Of a stretch of DNA of 64,000 bases, positions 11,601-19,797 are shown piece by piece. The notes under the pieces are model-generated. The model worked only from the letters and a program-made list of their open reading frames with translations, was not told where the DNA came from and searched no databases. This DNA is from Marinomonas polaris DSM 16579. Lineage in GTDB: Bacteria; Pseudomonadota; Gammaproteobacteria; Pseudomonadales; Marinomonadaceae. A program made the translations under genes and the position numbers. Location: positions 124,001-188,000 of the forward strand of contig NZ_FQVF01000002.1 in assembly GCF_900129155.1 (NCBI RefSeq). The letters run 5' to 3'. Position 1 is the first letter of the stretch. Each line of letters starts with the position of its first letter.

Positions 11601-11774
11601 TACGGCTTGAATACTGTAAACATTGTCTCGTACCCAAGCATCGGTGTAGTTACCGTGATTGTTAATGCTGGTGCTAGCAGGAAAAAGCCCTGTTACTGGG
11701 TGCTGGCGGGATAAGATAACCGCTTGGATGTGTTGATAAAGAGAATCTAGCTTATCTTGCGTATCAGACGCCAT
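8649..11774 (-). CDS. GH15-family / phosphorylase-kinase-like large protein
   Basis: A 1041-residue protein whose N-terminal third matches the GH15 alpha/alpha-barrel family that also includes the alpha and beta subunits of animal phosphorylase kinase: NNHGNYTDAWVRDNVYSIQAVWAL near residues 37-60 and later WGHLQIDATS and YGIWERGNK motifs. The C-terminal 600 residues are helical with no domain I can name. Related proteins occur beside glycogen genes in marine bacteria and cyanobacteria. Whether it hydrolyses glucans or acts as a scaffold or regulator is not known to me. It is first in the glg operon, with AAAGGAT as ribosome-binding sequence just before its ATG and a 12-base palindrome further upstream. 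Confidence 0.8.
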   Translation of the reverse strand: MASDTQDKLDSLYQHIQAVILSRQHPVTGLFPASTSINNHGNYTDAWVRDNVYSIQAVWALHLAYKRASNPQKRANELEFACIKMMRGLLFAMMRQSHKVEAFKHSLDPKDALHAKYDTKTGLEAVADDAWGHLQIDATSFYLLMLAQMTKAGSKLIFSRDEFNFIQNLIYYISRTYRTPDYGIWERGNKVNNGKAEINASSVGMAKAAMEAMDGLNLFGEEGPEWAVVHSFADAVARAGSVLQSLLPKESRSKEVDSAILSIIGFPAFAVNDEKLTRRTRKEIISKLGGEYGCKRFLLDGHQSELEDQSRIYYEYDELINFEHIESEWPLFFTYLYIDRLFARDWESANFYRHKLESLMVEKDGQMLLPELYYVPQENILAEKEKPGSQKRVPNDNLPLVWAQSLFLVGKMLDEELITTDDLDPLGLHRVQHRPNKVTTSMVILAQNDKVKQKLLNAGCLCQTLEDIAPLKAISADQLVETYRHLGASETLGLTGRPNRALNSLATSQAFSINDESYLCLSWIQNEDKDYRKIDPSLFQAHIRNELKTIANHWYYQANAVFSILIDEAMSEMKGSDELFEFIRLLQKREHEEFRVIPQSAKNAFKSGNRRAIIISSLDHKQLETKLPVHDTLWPLADKPKAYDTASIKAAETDALLARLVDQPSLDEAVDCLMELGGRRALMSTIPDSTPAITAYKVLNSVYLQALLSENWRPARILYSLILKPSTDLATYIADITVRQRLLVIGETPETEVDISSPLHQDAILDMLRSVSSSPIGLVICHELIAIAGTLIKVHPEFFSGVRTIRIHNLAMLCARQFDPEDDAPVFDTLSKVSPSELYEALTQVLQQKHDEYAHVANNMRYHNSTDAQSKMKDVDWFDWRSEQGMITKLPESMLLQLWGSLSHANTIVFGDSQSNTALDCKRALSSMTPGEDTFALLIETLTSDIHPSWYKSLIFEGLYAFIQFCQQHKNCKFDQEINLPVLVSQAALDHAKQHQAEHPEESWAEAALDEFAQITPNKVNQYLRWAVSKLHSHQHQHSSS

Positions 11775-11823
11775 GTTCGATCCTTTATGAAACTCTGTTG
11801 TTTAAAGGCCTAAAGCTTAGTTC

Positions 11824-11835
11824 GTACTATAGTAC
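11824..11835. promoter_or_regulatory. 12-base palindrome, possible operator for the glucan operon
   Basis: GTACTATAGTAC is a perfect 12-base palindrome about 50 bases upstream of the GH15-like start codon. The position and symmetry suit a repressor or activator site. This is inference: no matching regulator is next door and one copy alone proves little. Confidence 0.25.
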
Positions 11836-12080
11836 TACTTAAGTCTAAAACCACTATACCCAAACATAATGTGACTCACCAAGAAGTTAAAGTACTAAAG
11901 AAGCTTCTTTTTTACTTAATTTTTAAAAATGTCGTGATTTCAATTAAGTCAGGCATTTATGCACAATTTTTGAGCAGAAAATATTGCTTAAGTGCAGTTT
12001 AAGGTGCGTTATTGAATGTTTTATGACGCAAGGACAAGATCTTAGAGAGGTGAAAGAGGCCATGGGTTTTTAAGTGCATG

Positions 12081-12110
12081 ACCTCTTTTTATGTTTATAT
12101 AAAAAGAGGT
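12081..12110 (-). terminator. Terminator hairpin of the second chemotaxis receptor
   Basis: ACCTCTTTTTAT pairs perfectly with ATAAAAAGAGGT across a six-base loop. The stem is AT-rich but ends in a T run in the reading direction of the receptor gene that stops at 12134. Confidence 0.6.
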
Positions 12111-12133
12111 ATAAAAACGCTAACAGTTAATAG

Positions 12134-13750
12134 TTAAGTACTGAACTGATGAACCAATTGACGCAATTGGCTGGCACAATCTTGTAGGTTGTTTACCGAT
12201 GTTTGAATATCCGTGGAGTTGTGGTTGGTTTCTTCACAAATGTTCGCAATATTTTCTAGGGTTTGATTAACTGTTTGTGATGACTCAAATTGACGATCTG
12301 CGGCTTTACTAATGCTGCTGTTCAGTTTGGAAATAGAGAGAACGCCATTGGCAATCTGAGTAAACGCTTGCCCAGCCTGAGAGGTTTGCTCTGCTCCTTG
12401 GTTAGCCGTGTTTCTGGCAGACTCCATGACTTCTACAGTATTGAGTGTTTGCTGAGTTAGTTGATCAATCAAACCTCCGATTTCAGTTGCTGCGAGTTGT
12501 GAGCGCCGGGCAAGTTGGCGCACTTCGTCAGCAACAACTGCAAAGCCGCGACCCTGTTCACCAGCACGAGCAGCTTCAATCGCTGCGTTCAGTGCTAGTA
12601 GGTTTGTCTGGTCTGCTACTTCAGCAATGATGCCTAGCCTGTCATTAATATGAGTAACGTCTTCTCGTAATTGTTGAATTTGTTTAGCTGCATCGCCTAC
12701 TTCAACCGATAGTTGCTGAATATCTTGGTTAGCTTTATTCATAACACCAAGACCTTGTTTGGAATGCTGGCCAAGTTCTTGTGTTGTGTTGTTGGCTTGT
12801 TCAGCAATGGCAAGGGTATCCTCAACTGACGTCATTACGCTTTGCATCAGCTCTGTCGCTTTACCTGTATTGGATAATTGTCTGGCGACGCCTTGCGCTG
12901 TTTTGGTTGTCGAATTATTCGTTTGACCAACGATACTGTCTAAGGTTTCGCTGGAATGGCTGACATTGCGCACGATGGATTGGAAATCGTTCATCATGCT
13001 GTTGAACGCACGCGCCATTTCCCCCATTTCGTCTTGGCCAGTAAATTCAACACGTTGAGTAAGGTCACCCGAATGTTGTACCGACGTCATTGTCTTGCAT
13101 AGAGAAGTCACACGGCTAGTAACCAAGTGAATAATGTACAAAGCGGTTCCGCCGACCAGTACAGTTAATAGGCCAACGACAATGGCGTAATCTATTAAAG
13201 CTTTTAAGAAAAAGCTGAACACGGCATCCATAGACGCGGTAGCAATAATGGTAATGTTCCAAGGTGTGAACGTAGATGCGCTGGCAATCATTCGGTGAGC
13301 TGCGTCATCGTTACCTTGATACTCAAATTCTATAGTTTGATAATTCTTTTTAGACGTCGATGGTTGTGACCTGTTTAGTTCGTCAGTTAGGGATGAAGGC
13401 GAAGTGCTACTTTTATAGTTTGCTGGAGCGCTAAGTAAAGTACGGCTGTTTTTGTTGATAATCCATAGGCTTTGTTGATCGCCATAACTGAATTCAGATA
13501 ACAGTGTAATAGCTTGTTGCTTTGCTTGTTCTGCTGTTAATTCACCAGATATTTGTTTTTTATAAATAGGAGATAGTGTGGTGTTTACGATATCTAATAT
13601 GTCTTGGGTTCTATCTTTTCTGGCGTCTACATGGCTGTTAAACAATGAAGAAAGAGATACGAGAATAAGTGCCGTGGTTCCCATGGACATTAGTCCAATA
13701 ATAGCCCATAACTTGTAACGAATTTTTATGTCATTAATGCGATCCAGCAT
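12134..13750 (-). CDS. Methyl-accepting chemotaxis protein with periplasmic sCache-type sensor
   Basis: The protein has 538 residues from the ATG at 13750. This start is chosen because CGGAGG sits a few bases before it; a longer in-frame form starting at 13789 lacks such a site. Order of parts: membrane helix (about 10-32), a periplasmic single-Cache-like sensor (about 33-175, containing [16 protein letters not shown] residues and [13 protein letters not shown]), a second membrane helix (about 182-205), HAMP linker with MARAFNSMM, and the signalling coiled coil with the conserved tip ([20 protein letters not shown]). It would signal through CheA/CheW to control swimming. Single-Cache receptors often sense small carboxylates, but the ligand cannot be read from sequence. 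Confidence 0.92.
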   Translation of the reverse strand: MLDRINDIKIRYKLWAIIGLMSMGTTALILVSLSSLFNSHVDARKDRTQDILDIVNTTLSPIYKKQISGELTAEQAKQQAITLLSEFSYGDQQSLWIINKNSRTLLSAPANYKSSTSPSSLTDELNRSQPSTSKKNYQTIEFEYQGNDDAAHRMIASASTFTPWNITIIATASMDAVFSFFLKALIDYAIVVGLLTVLVGGTALYIIHLVTSRVTSLCKTMTSVQHSGDLTQRVEFTGQDEMGEMARAFNSMMNDFQSIVRNVSHSSETLDSIVGQTNNSTTKTAQGVARQLSNTGKATELMQSVMTSVEDTLAIAEQANNTTQELGQHSKQGLGVMNKANQDIQQLSVEVGDAAKQIQQLREDVTHINDRLGIIAEVADQTNLLALNAAIEAARAGEQGRGFAVVADEVRQLARRSQLAATEIGGLIDQLTQQTLNTVEVMESARNTANQGAEQTSQAGQAFTQIANGVLSISKLNSSISKAADRQFESSQTVNQTLENIANICEETNHNSTDIQTSVNNLQDCASQLRQLVHQFST

Positions 13751-13948
13751 GTCGCCTCCGTTAGGTTGGTTTTGCGTATTTGACGCCAATAAATGGAGCT
13801 ATTGAAATGGCTGCTTTGAGATAAAAAATGGCCATGATTCCTAGAGTAGTTGTTTTTCTATATATTGCCTAGTGGGTAAAATTGAGATGGGTCATTGTTT
13901 TTGTATTTAGATATTTAATTACTCGATGAACGTAGGTATAGAGAGATA

Positions 13949-14383
13949 GTGTTAAATTATTTATTTATTTTTTTAGTTTCTTTTTTGTCAGCTACTATTT
14001 TGCCCTTGGGCTCAGAAGGTTTGTTGCTTTATTATGCAAATGACGCAACCTTGTCGGTATTTTATCTATGGATTTGGGCAAGTTTGGGGAATACATTAGG
14101 GGGGTTAACAAACTGGTTCTTAGGGCTGTATTTGATTCGTTTCGAGCACAAAAAATGGTTTCCGATGAAGGCGCCCACTCGACAAAAAGCAGAACGTTTT
14201 TTTAATAAGTATGGTATTTGGAGCTTATTATTTACTTGGCTGCCTGTTGTTGGCGACGGGATTGCTTTAGTATCGGGAATGTTGCGTACACCTATTTGGT
14301 ATTTTTTACCTTTGGTTTTGATTGGCAAAGCGGCTCGTTATGCCTTAATTTTGTGGGGACAGCACTTACTATTGACTCTGTAA
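13949..14383 (+). CDS. YqaA-type small DedA-like (VTT) membrane protein
   Basis: A 144-residue membrane protein that begins at a GTG. It has the features of the YqaA branch of the SNARE-associated/DedA (VTT) superfamily: an N-terminal half-helix rich in Ser/Thr/Pro with LPLGSEGLLL, an amphipathic stretch KAERFFNKYGIWSLLF, and the re-entrant loop TWLPVVGDGIALVSGML followed by a final helix containing GKAARY. Members of the wider family help phospholipids or undecaprenyl phosphate cross the membrane; the exact role of YqaA is not established. It is followed at 69 bases by a SPOR lipoprotein on the same strand and may be co-transcribed with it. Confidence 0.8.
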   Translation: MLNYLFIFLVSFLSATILPLGSEGLLLYYANDATLSVFYLWIWASLGNTLGGLTNWFLGLYLIRFEHKKWFPMKAPTRQKAERFFNKYGIWSLLFTWLPVVGDGIALVSGMLRTPIWYFLPLVLIGKAARYALILWGQHLLLTL

Positions 14384-14451
14384 GAGGTACGGATAAAAAA
14401 GTCCATGATAGTAAGCGCGAAGTTCTAATGATGTACATGGAGAATAGAATA

Positions 14452-15165
14452 ATGGGAATGTCCAAAAAACTGATCGTAGTGATGGCAGGATTATCATTAG
14501 GTGCTTGCTCATCTCTGGACGATAAAAACACCTTTATGACCTATGGCGATTTGCAAGATAAAGTTCGTACTCATGATGAACAATGGCAAAACGTACAATC
14601 GAAATTGGATAGAATTGACGAGCTAGAAGCTGAAGTCGCAGCATTAAAGCAAGGTAAGGCTCTGCCAACCAAATCTGCAGCAATGTCAAATAACATGGCT
14701 GGTAATGGTATGTCGACTAGTGCAACTATGGCGGCTGTAAATGTAGCTCCTGCTGTTATGCAGGCACCTATGGACAGTCAAGGTAATGCTGATCTAATGA
14801 CTATCGATCCAGAAGAAAACTTCGAGATGGATAGAGCAGCTCCTCCTGTTGTCGTTGCGCCGGTGATGGCAACAAAACAAACGACAGTGACTGGAGACGA
14901 ATACGGTGTGCAAGTGGCTTCTTATGGTAATCGTGATGAAGCTGTTCGTGGTTGGAGAGTATTGCAGAAGTCCTATCCAACGGTTTTTAACGGTTTAGAG
15001 CCATTAGTGAATCAAAAAGAAGTCAATGGTCGTACTATGTATCAGCTTAAAGTAGGGCCATTTGTGAATAAAACTTTTAGCTCAGACTTTTGTAAAATGT
15101 TAAAAGAAAAGGGCAAAGATTGCCTAGTCACGCAATATAATGGTGAGCCTTTCGCTAGCAACTAA
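14452..15165 (+). CDS. Lipoprotein with C-terminal SPOR domain
   Basis: Read from the ATG at 14452 (GGAGA eight bases upstream) this is 237 residues. A longer frame opens further upstream, but it would overlap the previous gene and bury the signal peptide. The signal sequence MSKKLIVVMAGLSLGACSS ends in a lipobox LGAC, so it should be a lipoprotein. A coiled-coil segment follows (VQSKLDRIDELEAEVAALKQ), then a low-complexity Ala/Met-rich linker, then a SPOR domain at about 145-230 (YGVQVASYGNRDEAVRGW ... YQLKVGPFVNK). SPOR domains bind glycan strands stripped of stem peptides, usually at the division septum. The C-terminal CKMLKEKGKDCLV holds two cysteines typical of SPOR domains. Confidence 0.82.
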   Translation: MGMSKKLIVVMAGLSLGACSSLDDKNTFMTYGDLQDKVRTHDEQWQNVQSKLDRIDELEAEVAALKQGKALPTKSAAMSNNMAGNGMSTSATMAAVNVAPAVMQAPMDSQGNADLMTIDPEENFEMDRAAPPVVVAPVMATKQTTVTGDEYGVQVASYGNRDEAVRGWRVLQKSYPTVFNGLEPLVNQKEVNGRTMYQLKVGPFVNKTFSSDFCKMLKEKGKDCLVTQYNGEPFASN

Positions 15166-15182
15166 ATTTTTTTAGTGAAATA

Positions 15183-15232
15183 AAAAAGGCGCATTTTATT
15201 TCTGTAAACCAGAATATAAGACGCGCCTTTTT
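15183..15232. terminator. Bidirectional terminator between convergent genes
   Basis: AAAAAGGCGC at 15183-15192 pairs with GCGCCTTTTT at 15223-15232, with further imperfect pairing inside the loop. It serves the SPOR lipoprotein on one strand and the YdgA-like gene on the other. Confidence 0.8.
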
Positions 15233-15265
15233 AGTTTGGAGCTAGGATAAGTTTAAATAAGTAAC

Positions 15266-16618
15266 CTACATCAAAGGAAATGCAGAATCATAGATTTTGC
15301 CTTGACCGTCTTCGATGGTGATTTCGCTTTTATATTTATCATCTTCTAATTTAATCAAACCTTGTTGTACAAAACTATCGATGATCATTAATGCCTGTTG
15401 TTTTACTTCTGGTGCATTCAATGGTGCGCGCATTTTACTGGCAATGAATTGCTCTGCTAGGCTGCGTACCAAGGGTTCATCTGCTTCAAGATTAGCTGTA
15501 ACAATCGCGTTGTACAACCAAAACTCAGGAATAGAAAGCTCCTCAATAGTTGGTGTGCCAATATCGGCAAGTTTGCTCGTTAGCGTTGCATTGAAGCTAC
15601 CTTCAGGGAAAGTTCCACTGAAATCAGTGATGTTGAATTCTGGTTTCGCTGCAAGTAACTCACCAATATTATCTTGCATAAAAGCCAATATTACTTCGTA
15701 AACGGCATCTGACGAATGGGTTTCAGCTAGCAGGTTGTCAGAAAAGTTTTTGTAATCAATAAAGAATTTATTGCTCAGCTTGGTCAGCTCAGTGACTAAA
15801 GAAAGATCACTCGCTTTAAACTCTCCAAACATGGCATCTTTAATAAGGTAACCAATTTCAATACTACCTAGTTGCGTTTCCTTATCTAAGCTAGAACCCA
15901 TTTCAATATTTAGACCTGAAAGTTCAGTATCAGCACCTATATTAAGCTTTTCAAGGTTAAAGTCTGTTGTGCTGTCATAAAATCCACCTTGCATGATGGT
16001 AGCTAAGTTTGCGTTCAACTCAATGGACAGTGTGAATCCTTCTGCTTTAACTGGAGTATAACCGTCAACTATATCAATTTGATCTAAGGTGCCTTGGTAG
16101 ATGAATCCTTGATCTGTCATTTCACCTTGGCCTGCGTAACCACTAAATTGAAATGTATTAGCTGGGTTACTAAAGGCAGGAATACTATCGGCTACTTTGA
16201 AGTTACCTGTAAAGCCGCCAAGCACAGAAAGCTCATATAAAGGCAGGTCTTCATTCCATTCTATAAAGTTACGTTGTTTGTCACCTGTATAACTAATTTC
16301 AGTATCGTACAAACCAAATAAGCCTTGGCTTGAAAGCAGTAGAGGGCCGTAATGCGTATCAATAATGAGTTCGGCTTCAAGAACTCCTTCTTGAATTGTT
16401 GGATCGATTTGTGTGGTATCAAAAGTTACAAGCACTTTATTTTCAGAGCCGAACCACGCTAAATCTGTAGACACAATATTCGCTGTATAGCCTGGAGCTT
16501 TATTAATATTTGAGATCAGTTCCGCGACTTTTTCTTGATGCTTAGGAGCGATAAATTTAGGTGCCACTAAGCAAGCAGCAACAAGCGTGAAAACGAGCAC
16601 GGAAAGTATTTTCTTCAC
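15266..16618 (-). CDS. YdgA-like (DUF945) exported protein
   Basis: A 450-residue protein with an N-terminal hydrophobic segment (MKKILSVLVFTLVAACLVAPKF) that is a signal anchor or signal peptide. The rest is beta-rich and follows the pattern of the DUF945/YdgA family: a conserved N-terminal region (AELISNINKAPGYTANIVST), a central ETQLGSIEIGYLI-type stretch, and a long C-terminal region with alternating strands. The E. coli homologue is an abundant inner-membrane/periplasmic protein of unclear function with AsmA-like architecture. Alone on its strand, it ends at a shared bidirectional terminator. Confidence 0.75.
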   Translation of the reverse strand: MKKILSVLVFTLVAACLVAPKFIAPKHQEKVAELISNINKAPGYTANIVSTDLAWFGSENKVLVTFDTTQIDPTIQEGVLEAELIIDTHYGPLLLSSQGLFGLYDTEISYTGDKQRNFIEWNEDLPLYELSVLGGFTGNFKVADSIPAFSNPANTFQFSGYAGQGEMTDQGFIYQGTLDQIDIVDGYTPVKAEGFTLSIELNANLATIMQGGFYDSTTDFNLEKLNIGADTELSGLNIEMGSSLDKETQLGSIEIGYLIKDAMFGEFKASDLSLVTELTKLSNKFFIDYKNFSDNLLAETHSSDAVYEVILAFMQDNIGELLAAKPEFNITDFSGTFPEGSFNATLTSKLADIGTPTIEELSIPEFWLYNAIVTANLEADEPLVRSLAEQFIASKMRAPLNAPEVKQQALMIIDSFVQQGLIKLEDDKYKSEITIEDGQGKIYDSAFPLM

Positions 16619-16793
16619 TGGAAGTTCCTTTTCATAGGATGGGTTAAGGTGCGCGTATGATACAGACTAATTCTTATGAAACAAAATGAAGACGGATGTT
16701 TGTGAAGAAACTTAAAGAAAAGTTGGAGTGTTTGAAGTGTTTTGTTTTTTAAAAGGTTTAATGCACAGAAACATTAAGTTCTTATATAAAATT

Positions 16794-16827
16794 CACTACC
16801 CAGCGATACTGTGAAAGCTGGATAGTG
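16794..16827 (-). terminator. Terminator at the end of the TRAP operon
   Basis: CACTACCCAGC and GCTGGATAGTG form an 11-base stem with one G-U pair, followed in the leftward direction by an AT-rich tract. It lies just past the dctM stop. Confidence 0.65.
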
Positions 16828-16839
16828 ATTTAAGTTAAC

Positions 16840-18111
16840 TTATAACTGAAAGGGAATATAAAGAGCGATAGCCGGGAAAAAATATACAGCTAGCAAACAG
16901 CCAAGCATGATAAGTATAAAAGGCCAAACGCCCTGAATGACTTCCGAGGATTTCCCTCCAGACACCGATTGAATGACGAAGAGATTTAACCCAACGGGCG
17001 GTGTAATCAATGCGCACTCAATCATGATCACAAAGATGATAGCGAACCAAATTGGGTCGATACCTAACATGCCAAGCGATGGGTAAAGTACTGGCATCAT
17101 GATCAATAGCATAGATACAGACTCAAGAAAGAAGCCCATAATTAGCAAGACAAAACACACTGCCGCAATGAACAAACCTACTTCAGATATATTCTCACTG
17201 ACTAACATCGAAATATCTTGAGGAATTTGGTACAGAGTAATGGCTTTACCAAAGACTTTCGCGCCAGCAATGATAAGAAAAATCGTCACCGTATTTTTCA
17301 TTGTGCTCATAGCTGCGGCTTTGAATTTCTCAAGGCTAAAGGTTCCCATCATGATGACAATAATCAGAGAAACCGCAACACCGACACCTGCAGATTCAGT
17401 TGGCGTGAATACACCAGTATAAATACCGCCAATGATGATGCTAGCTAGTAACAGCGTTGGTATTGCTCGTAAGCTGGCACTTTTGCGTTCAGCGCTAGTA
17501 GCCTTTTCACTTGGCGTGTAATCTTTGCTGAAACGTGCGTAAAAAAAACAGTAAACAATGAAGCTACCTGCCATTAATAAACCGGGCACGATACCCGCTA
17601 AAAATAAATCGACAATGGATTCTTCGGTAATAACGCCATATACGATCATTGGAATAGAAGGCGGAATCAGGATACCCAAGGTACCGCCCGCGGCGATTAA
17701 ACCGTATACGAATGGTTTGTTATAGCCTCGGTCAGTCATTTCTTTGATAGCTACGTTTCCTATGGTTGCCGCTGTAGCGACAGATGATCCAGAAATAGCC
17801 GAAAATATAGTACAAGAAGCGATTGTGGCAATGCCAAGACCGCCAGGCCAATGACCGACCCAAGATTGTACGGCTCTAAATAAGTCTTTGCCTATGCCAC
17901 CTTGCAGCAAGATATTCGACATCAATAGAAACAGTGGAACAGATAATAAAATAAAGCTGTCGAAGGAAGAGTAAAGCGCTAGCGGCGCCATCATTGGTGA
18001 GAAGCCAGCTAATAACAGCATCCCTAAACCTAACCCACCTAAGGCAAAAGCAACAGGTACGCCGATTAACAACGCTAAGACCATGATAACCAGTAACAGG
18101 ATAATCGTCAT
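16840..18111 (-). CDS. dctM: TRAP transporter large permease DctM
   Basis: A 423-residue integral membrane protein of the DctM family. Typical motifs are visible: an N-terminal helix with GVPVAFALGGLG, the stretch SAISGSSVATAATIG (about 110-124), TLGILIPPSIPMIVYG, FTPTESAGVGV, and near the end ECALITPPVGLNLFVI. The large permease carries sodium and substrate across the inner membrane in response to docking of the loaded DctP. Its start codon overlaps the stop of dctQ by one base, so they are translationally coupled. It closes the operon and is followed by a terminator. Confidence 0.95.
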   Translation of the reverse strand: MTIILLLVIMVLALLIGVPVAFALGGLGLGMLLLAGFSPMMAPLALYSSFDSFILLSVPLFLLMSNILLQGGIGKDLFRAVQSWVGHWPGGLGIATIASCTIFSAISGSSVATAATIGNVAIKEMTDRGYNKPFVYGLIAAGGTLGILIPPSIPMIVYGVITEESIVDLFLAGIVPGLLMAGSFIVYCFFYARFSKDYTPSEKATSAERKSASLRAIPTLLLASIIIGGIYTGVFTPTESAGVGVAVSLIIVIMMGTFSLEKFKAAAMSTMKNTVTIFLIIAGAKVFGKAITLYQIPQDISMLVSENISEVGLFIAAVCFVLLIMGFFLESVSMLLIMMPVLYPSLGMLGIDPIWFAIIFVIMIECALITPPVGLNLFVIQSVSGGKSSEVIQGVWPFILIMLGCLLAVYFFPAIALYIPFQL

Positions 18112-18674
18112 TATAGTGAAACCTCTTCGTGTTCTTGATAATCACCCGCGAACATCAAAAATATTTCCATGACGGCTTGTAATGTTAGTAACCCAAATCC
18201 AATAGGGATGGCTGATTTTGTTGTCCAAAGTGGTAGCCCCAGCATACTTGCTGATGCAGAGCCCATTTCAATGGATTCTTTTAATAGTTGATAACCATAA
18301 AAGGTAATAAATCCCGCGAAGAAGATGATCGATAATAGCGCGACGAAGTCAGACAGTTTTTTCGCTTTTTCACCCAGCATATTGGTTAGAAAATCGATGC
18401 GAATCAGTGCTTTGTTTTGCAATACCCAACTGGCGCCTAAACAGGTTGCCCAAATCTGACAAAGCAATGATATGTCTTCTGACCAGATAGTAGGTGCAGT
18501 AAATATATAACGGGCAACGACTTCATAAGTGATAATTGCAGCGATGAAAACAAACAGTGCTGCAGATAGCTGGCCGCATAATCGAATGACTCGGTAGTTT
18601 ATACGAACCCAAAGAGCGGGGTGTTCTGCTCGCCAAGCTGACAAGTCCTGCTTTTTTTCTTCATGGTTGGACAT
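18111..18674 (-). CDS. dctQ: TRAP transporter small permease DctQ
   Basis: From the ATG at 18674 this is 187 residues. A longer frame reaches 18722, but that start would sit inside the hairpin between dctP and dctQ, while GGAG lies nine bases before 18674. Four hydrophobic helices fit the DctQ fold, with the family pattern FTAPTIWSEDISLLCQIWATCLGASWVL in the middle (helix 2-3). DctQ is the obligate partner of DctM and forms with it the membrane unit of the sodium-driven TRAP carrier. Confidence 0.9.
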   Translation of the reverse strand: MSNHEEKKQDLSAWRAEHPALWVRINYRVIRLCGQLSAALFVFIAAIITYEVVARYIFTAPTIWSEDISLLCQIWATCLGASWVLQNKALIRIDFLTNMLGEKAKKLSDFVALLSIIFFAGFITFYGYQLLKESIEMGSASASMLGLPLWTTKSAIPIGFGLLTLQAVMEIFLMFAGDYQEHEEVSL

Positions 18675-18700
18675 AAGCCAATACTCCAAAAAACAACGAA

Positions 18701-18731
18701 ATATCGCGGATGAAGGGCTCATCCGCGATAT
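18701..18731 (-). terminator. Intercistronic hairpin between dctP and dctQ
   Basis: A perfect 13-base stem (ATATCGCGGATGA / TCATCCGCGATAT) with a five-base loop lies right after the dctP stop. Such hairpins commonly stabilise or partly terminate the message so that the binding protein is made in excess over the permeases. Confidence 0.7.
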
Positions 18732-18743
18732 ATTTTTATAAGC

Positions 18744-19733
18744 TTAAAGGTTTTCGGCAGCTTGAATGACTTTAAAACCGAGTGGACCTGAATTATCTAA
18801 GAAAGATTCTTTCACAGAGGTGGTCGCTTTACGCCAAGCGATGATGTCGTCATCAGTAAGATGAATCACCTTCATGTGTTTTTCAGCATCTACGATAGCA
18901 TCGCTCTCGATTTTTTTGATTTTATCTCTTAGCTCTACTTCAACTTTACGAGCTGCATCAGACAGAATTTTTTGATTATCAGCAGATAAAGATTCCCATA
19001 CTTTTTCATTGATAACAGTTAAGAACTCAATGTCAGCATGATTTGTTAGGGTAAGGTAATCCATTACTTGGTAAAGCTTACGTGGGCCAACCGCAGATAC
19101 ACCTGTCATGCCTGCATCGACTGTACCTCGTTGGTAGGCTAGGAATTGTTCAGAGCCAGATAGCGATGTTGGTGCGCCGCCTACTGCGTTAACAAATTCA
19201 CCTAATGTTTTACCAAAAACACGAACTTTCATGCCTTTCATATCTTCTGGTAGTTCAATTGGTTTTTTCTTAGAAAGTAACGCTACGCCACCATAAGCTT
19301 GCCACCATAATGGACGCGTACCGGTTTTTAGAATGGCTTCATCCAGTAATTTGCGAACTTGGCTATCAGGGCGAGTTGCAGCTTCTACCTTGTCTTGGGA
19401 AGGAAACATGAAAGGCACATAAAAAACATCTACTGCTGGAATAGTACCTGCAAGCTGGGAAAGACTCATTACACCCATTTCAATGGCGCCAGAACTCACT
19501 GCTTGGTGCACTTCGCTGTCTTTAAACAGTTGTGCAGAAGGATAAATTTTGATCTTAATATCGCCATGGCTTTTTTCTTCTACTTCTTTTTTGAAGTCGA
19601 CAAGGTTTTGACCAAGATGATGTTTAAGAGGTAATTGCAGCGAAATCCCTAACGTTGTTTCTGCTAATGTTGGCAAAGAAGCCATCAAAGTAGACGTTAA
19701 TAAGCCAGTTTTTAGAAGGGTTTTATAATTCAT
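18744..19733 (-). CDS. dctP: TRAP transporter periplasmic solute-binding protein DctP
   Basis: A 329-residue DctP-family receptor with a clear signal peptide (MNYKTLLKTGLLTSTLMASLPTLAE). The mature protein shows family hallmarks: YPSAQLF, the strand GAIEMGVMSLSQLAG, FYVPFMFPS, MKGMKVRVFGKTLGEFVNAVGGAPTSLS, and QRGTVDAGMTG. The Arg in KVRVFGK is the residue that usually salt-bridges the substrate carboxylate, so an organic acid is expected. It lies in one operon with a CoA-transferase and an HMG-CoA-lyase-like enzyme upstream, so the solute is probably the free acid those enzymes activate and cleave. Confidence 0.93.
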   Translation of the reverse strand: MNYKTLLKTGLLTSTLMASLPTLAETTLGISLQLPLKHHLGQNLVDFKKEVEEKSHGDIKIKIYPSAQLFKDSEVHQAVSSGAIEMGVMSLSQLAGTIPAVDVFYVPFMFPSQDKVEAATRPDSQVRKLLDEAILKTGTRPLWWQAYGGVALLSKKKPIELPEDMKGMKVRVFGKTLGEFVNAVGGAPTSLSGSEQFLAYQRGTVDAGMTGVSAVGPRKLYQVMDYLTLTNHADIEFLTVINEKVWESLSADNQKILSDAARKVEVELRDKIKKIESDAIVDAEKHMKVIHLTDDDIIAWRKATTSVKESFLDNSGPLGFKVIQAAENL

Positions 19734-19797
19734 GGTAAAGTCCTGTTTTCTTATTAATCATTATTTTTATAGTTTTATTACTGCTAGTTTTTTTATT

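Larger units (their letters stand above)
11775..12133. other. Intergenic region before the glucan operon
   Basis: About 360 bases between the GH15-like gene and the second chemotaxis receptor, both read leftward. It must contain the promoter of the glucan operon (near 11800-11900, reverse strand) and the terminator of the chemotaxis gene (12081-12110). A palindrome lies at 11824-11835. Nothing coding is visible. Confidence 0.55.

Noticed and set aside
14218..14451. Extended N-terminus for the SPOR lipoprotein
   Set aside because: It would overlap the YqaA-type gene and place the signal peptide and lipobox deep inside the protein. The ATG at 14452 has a good ribosome-binding site.
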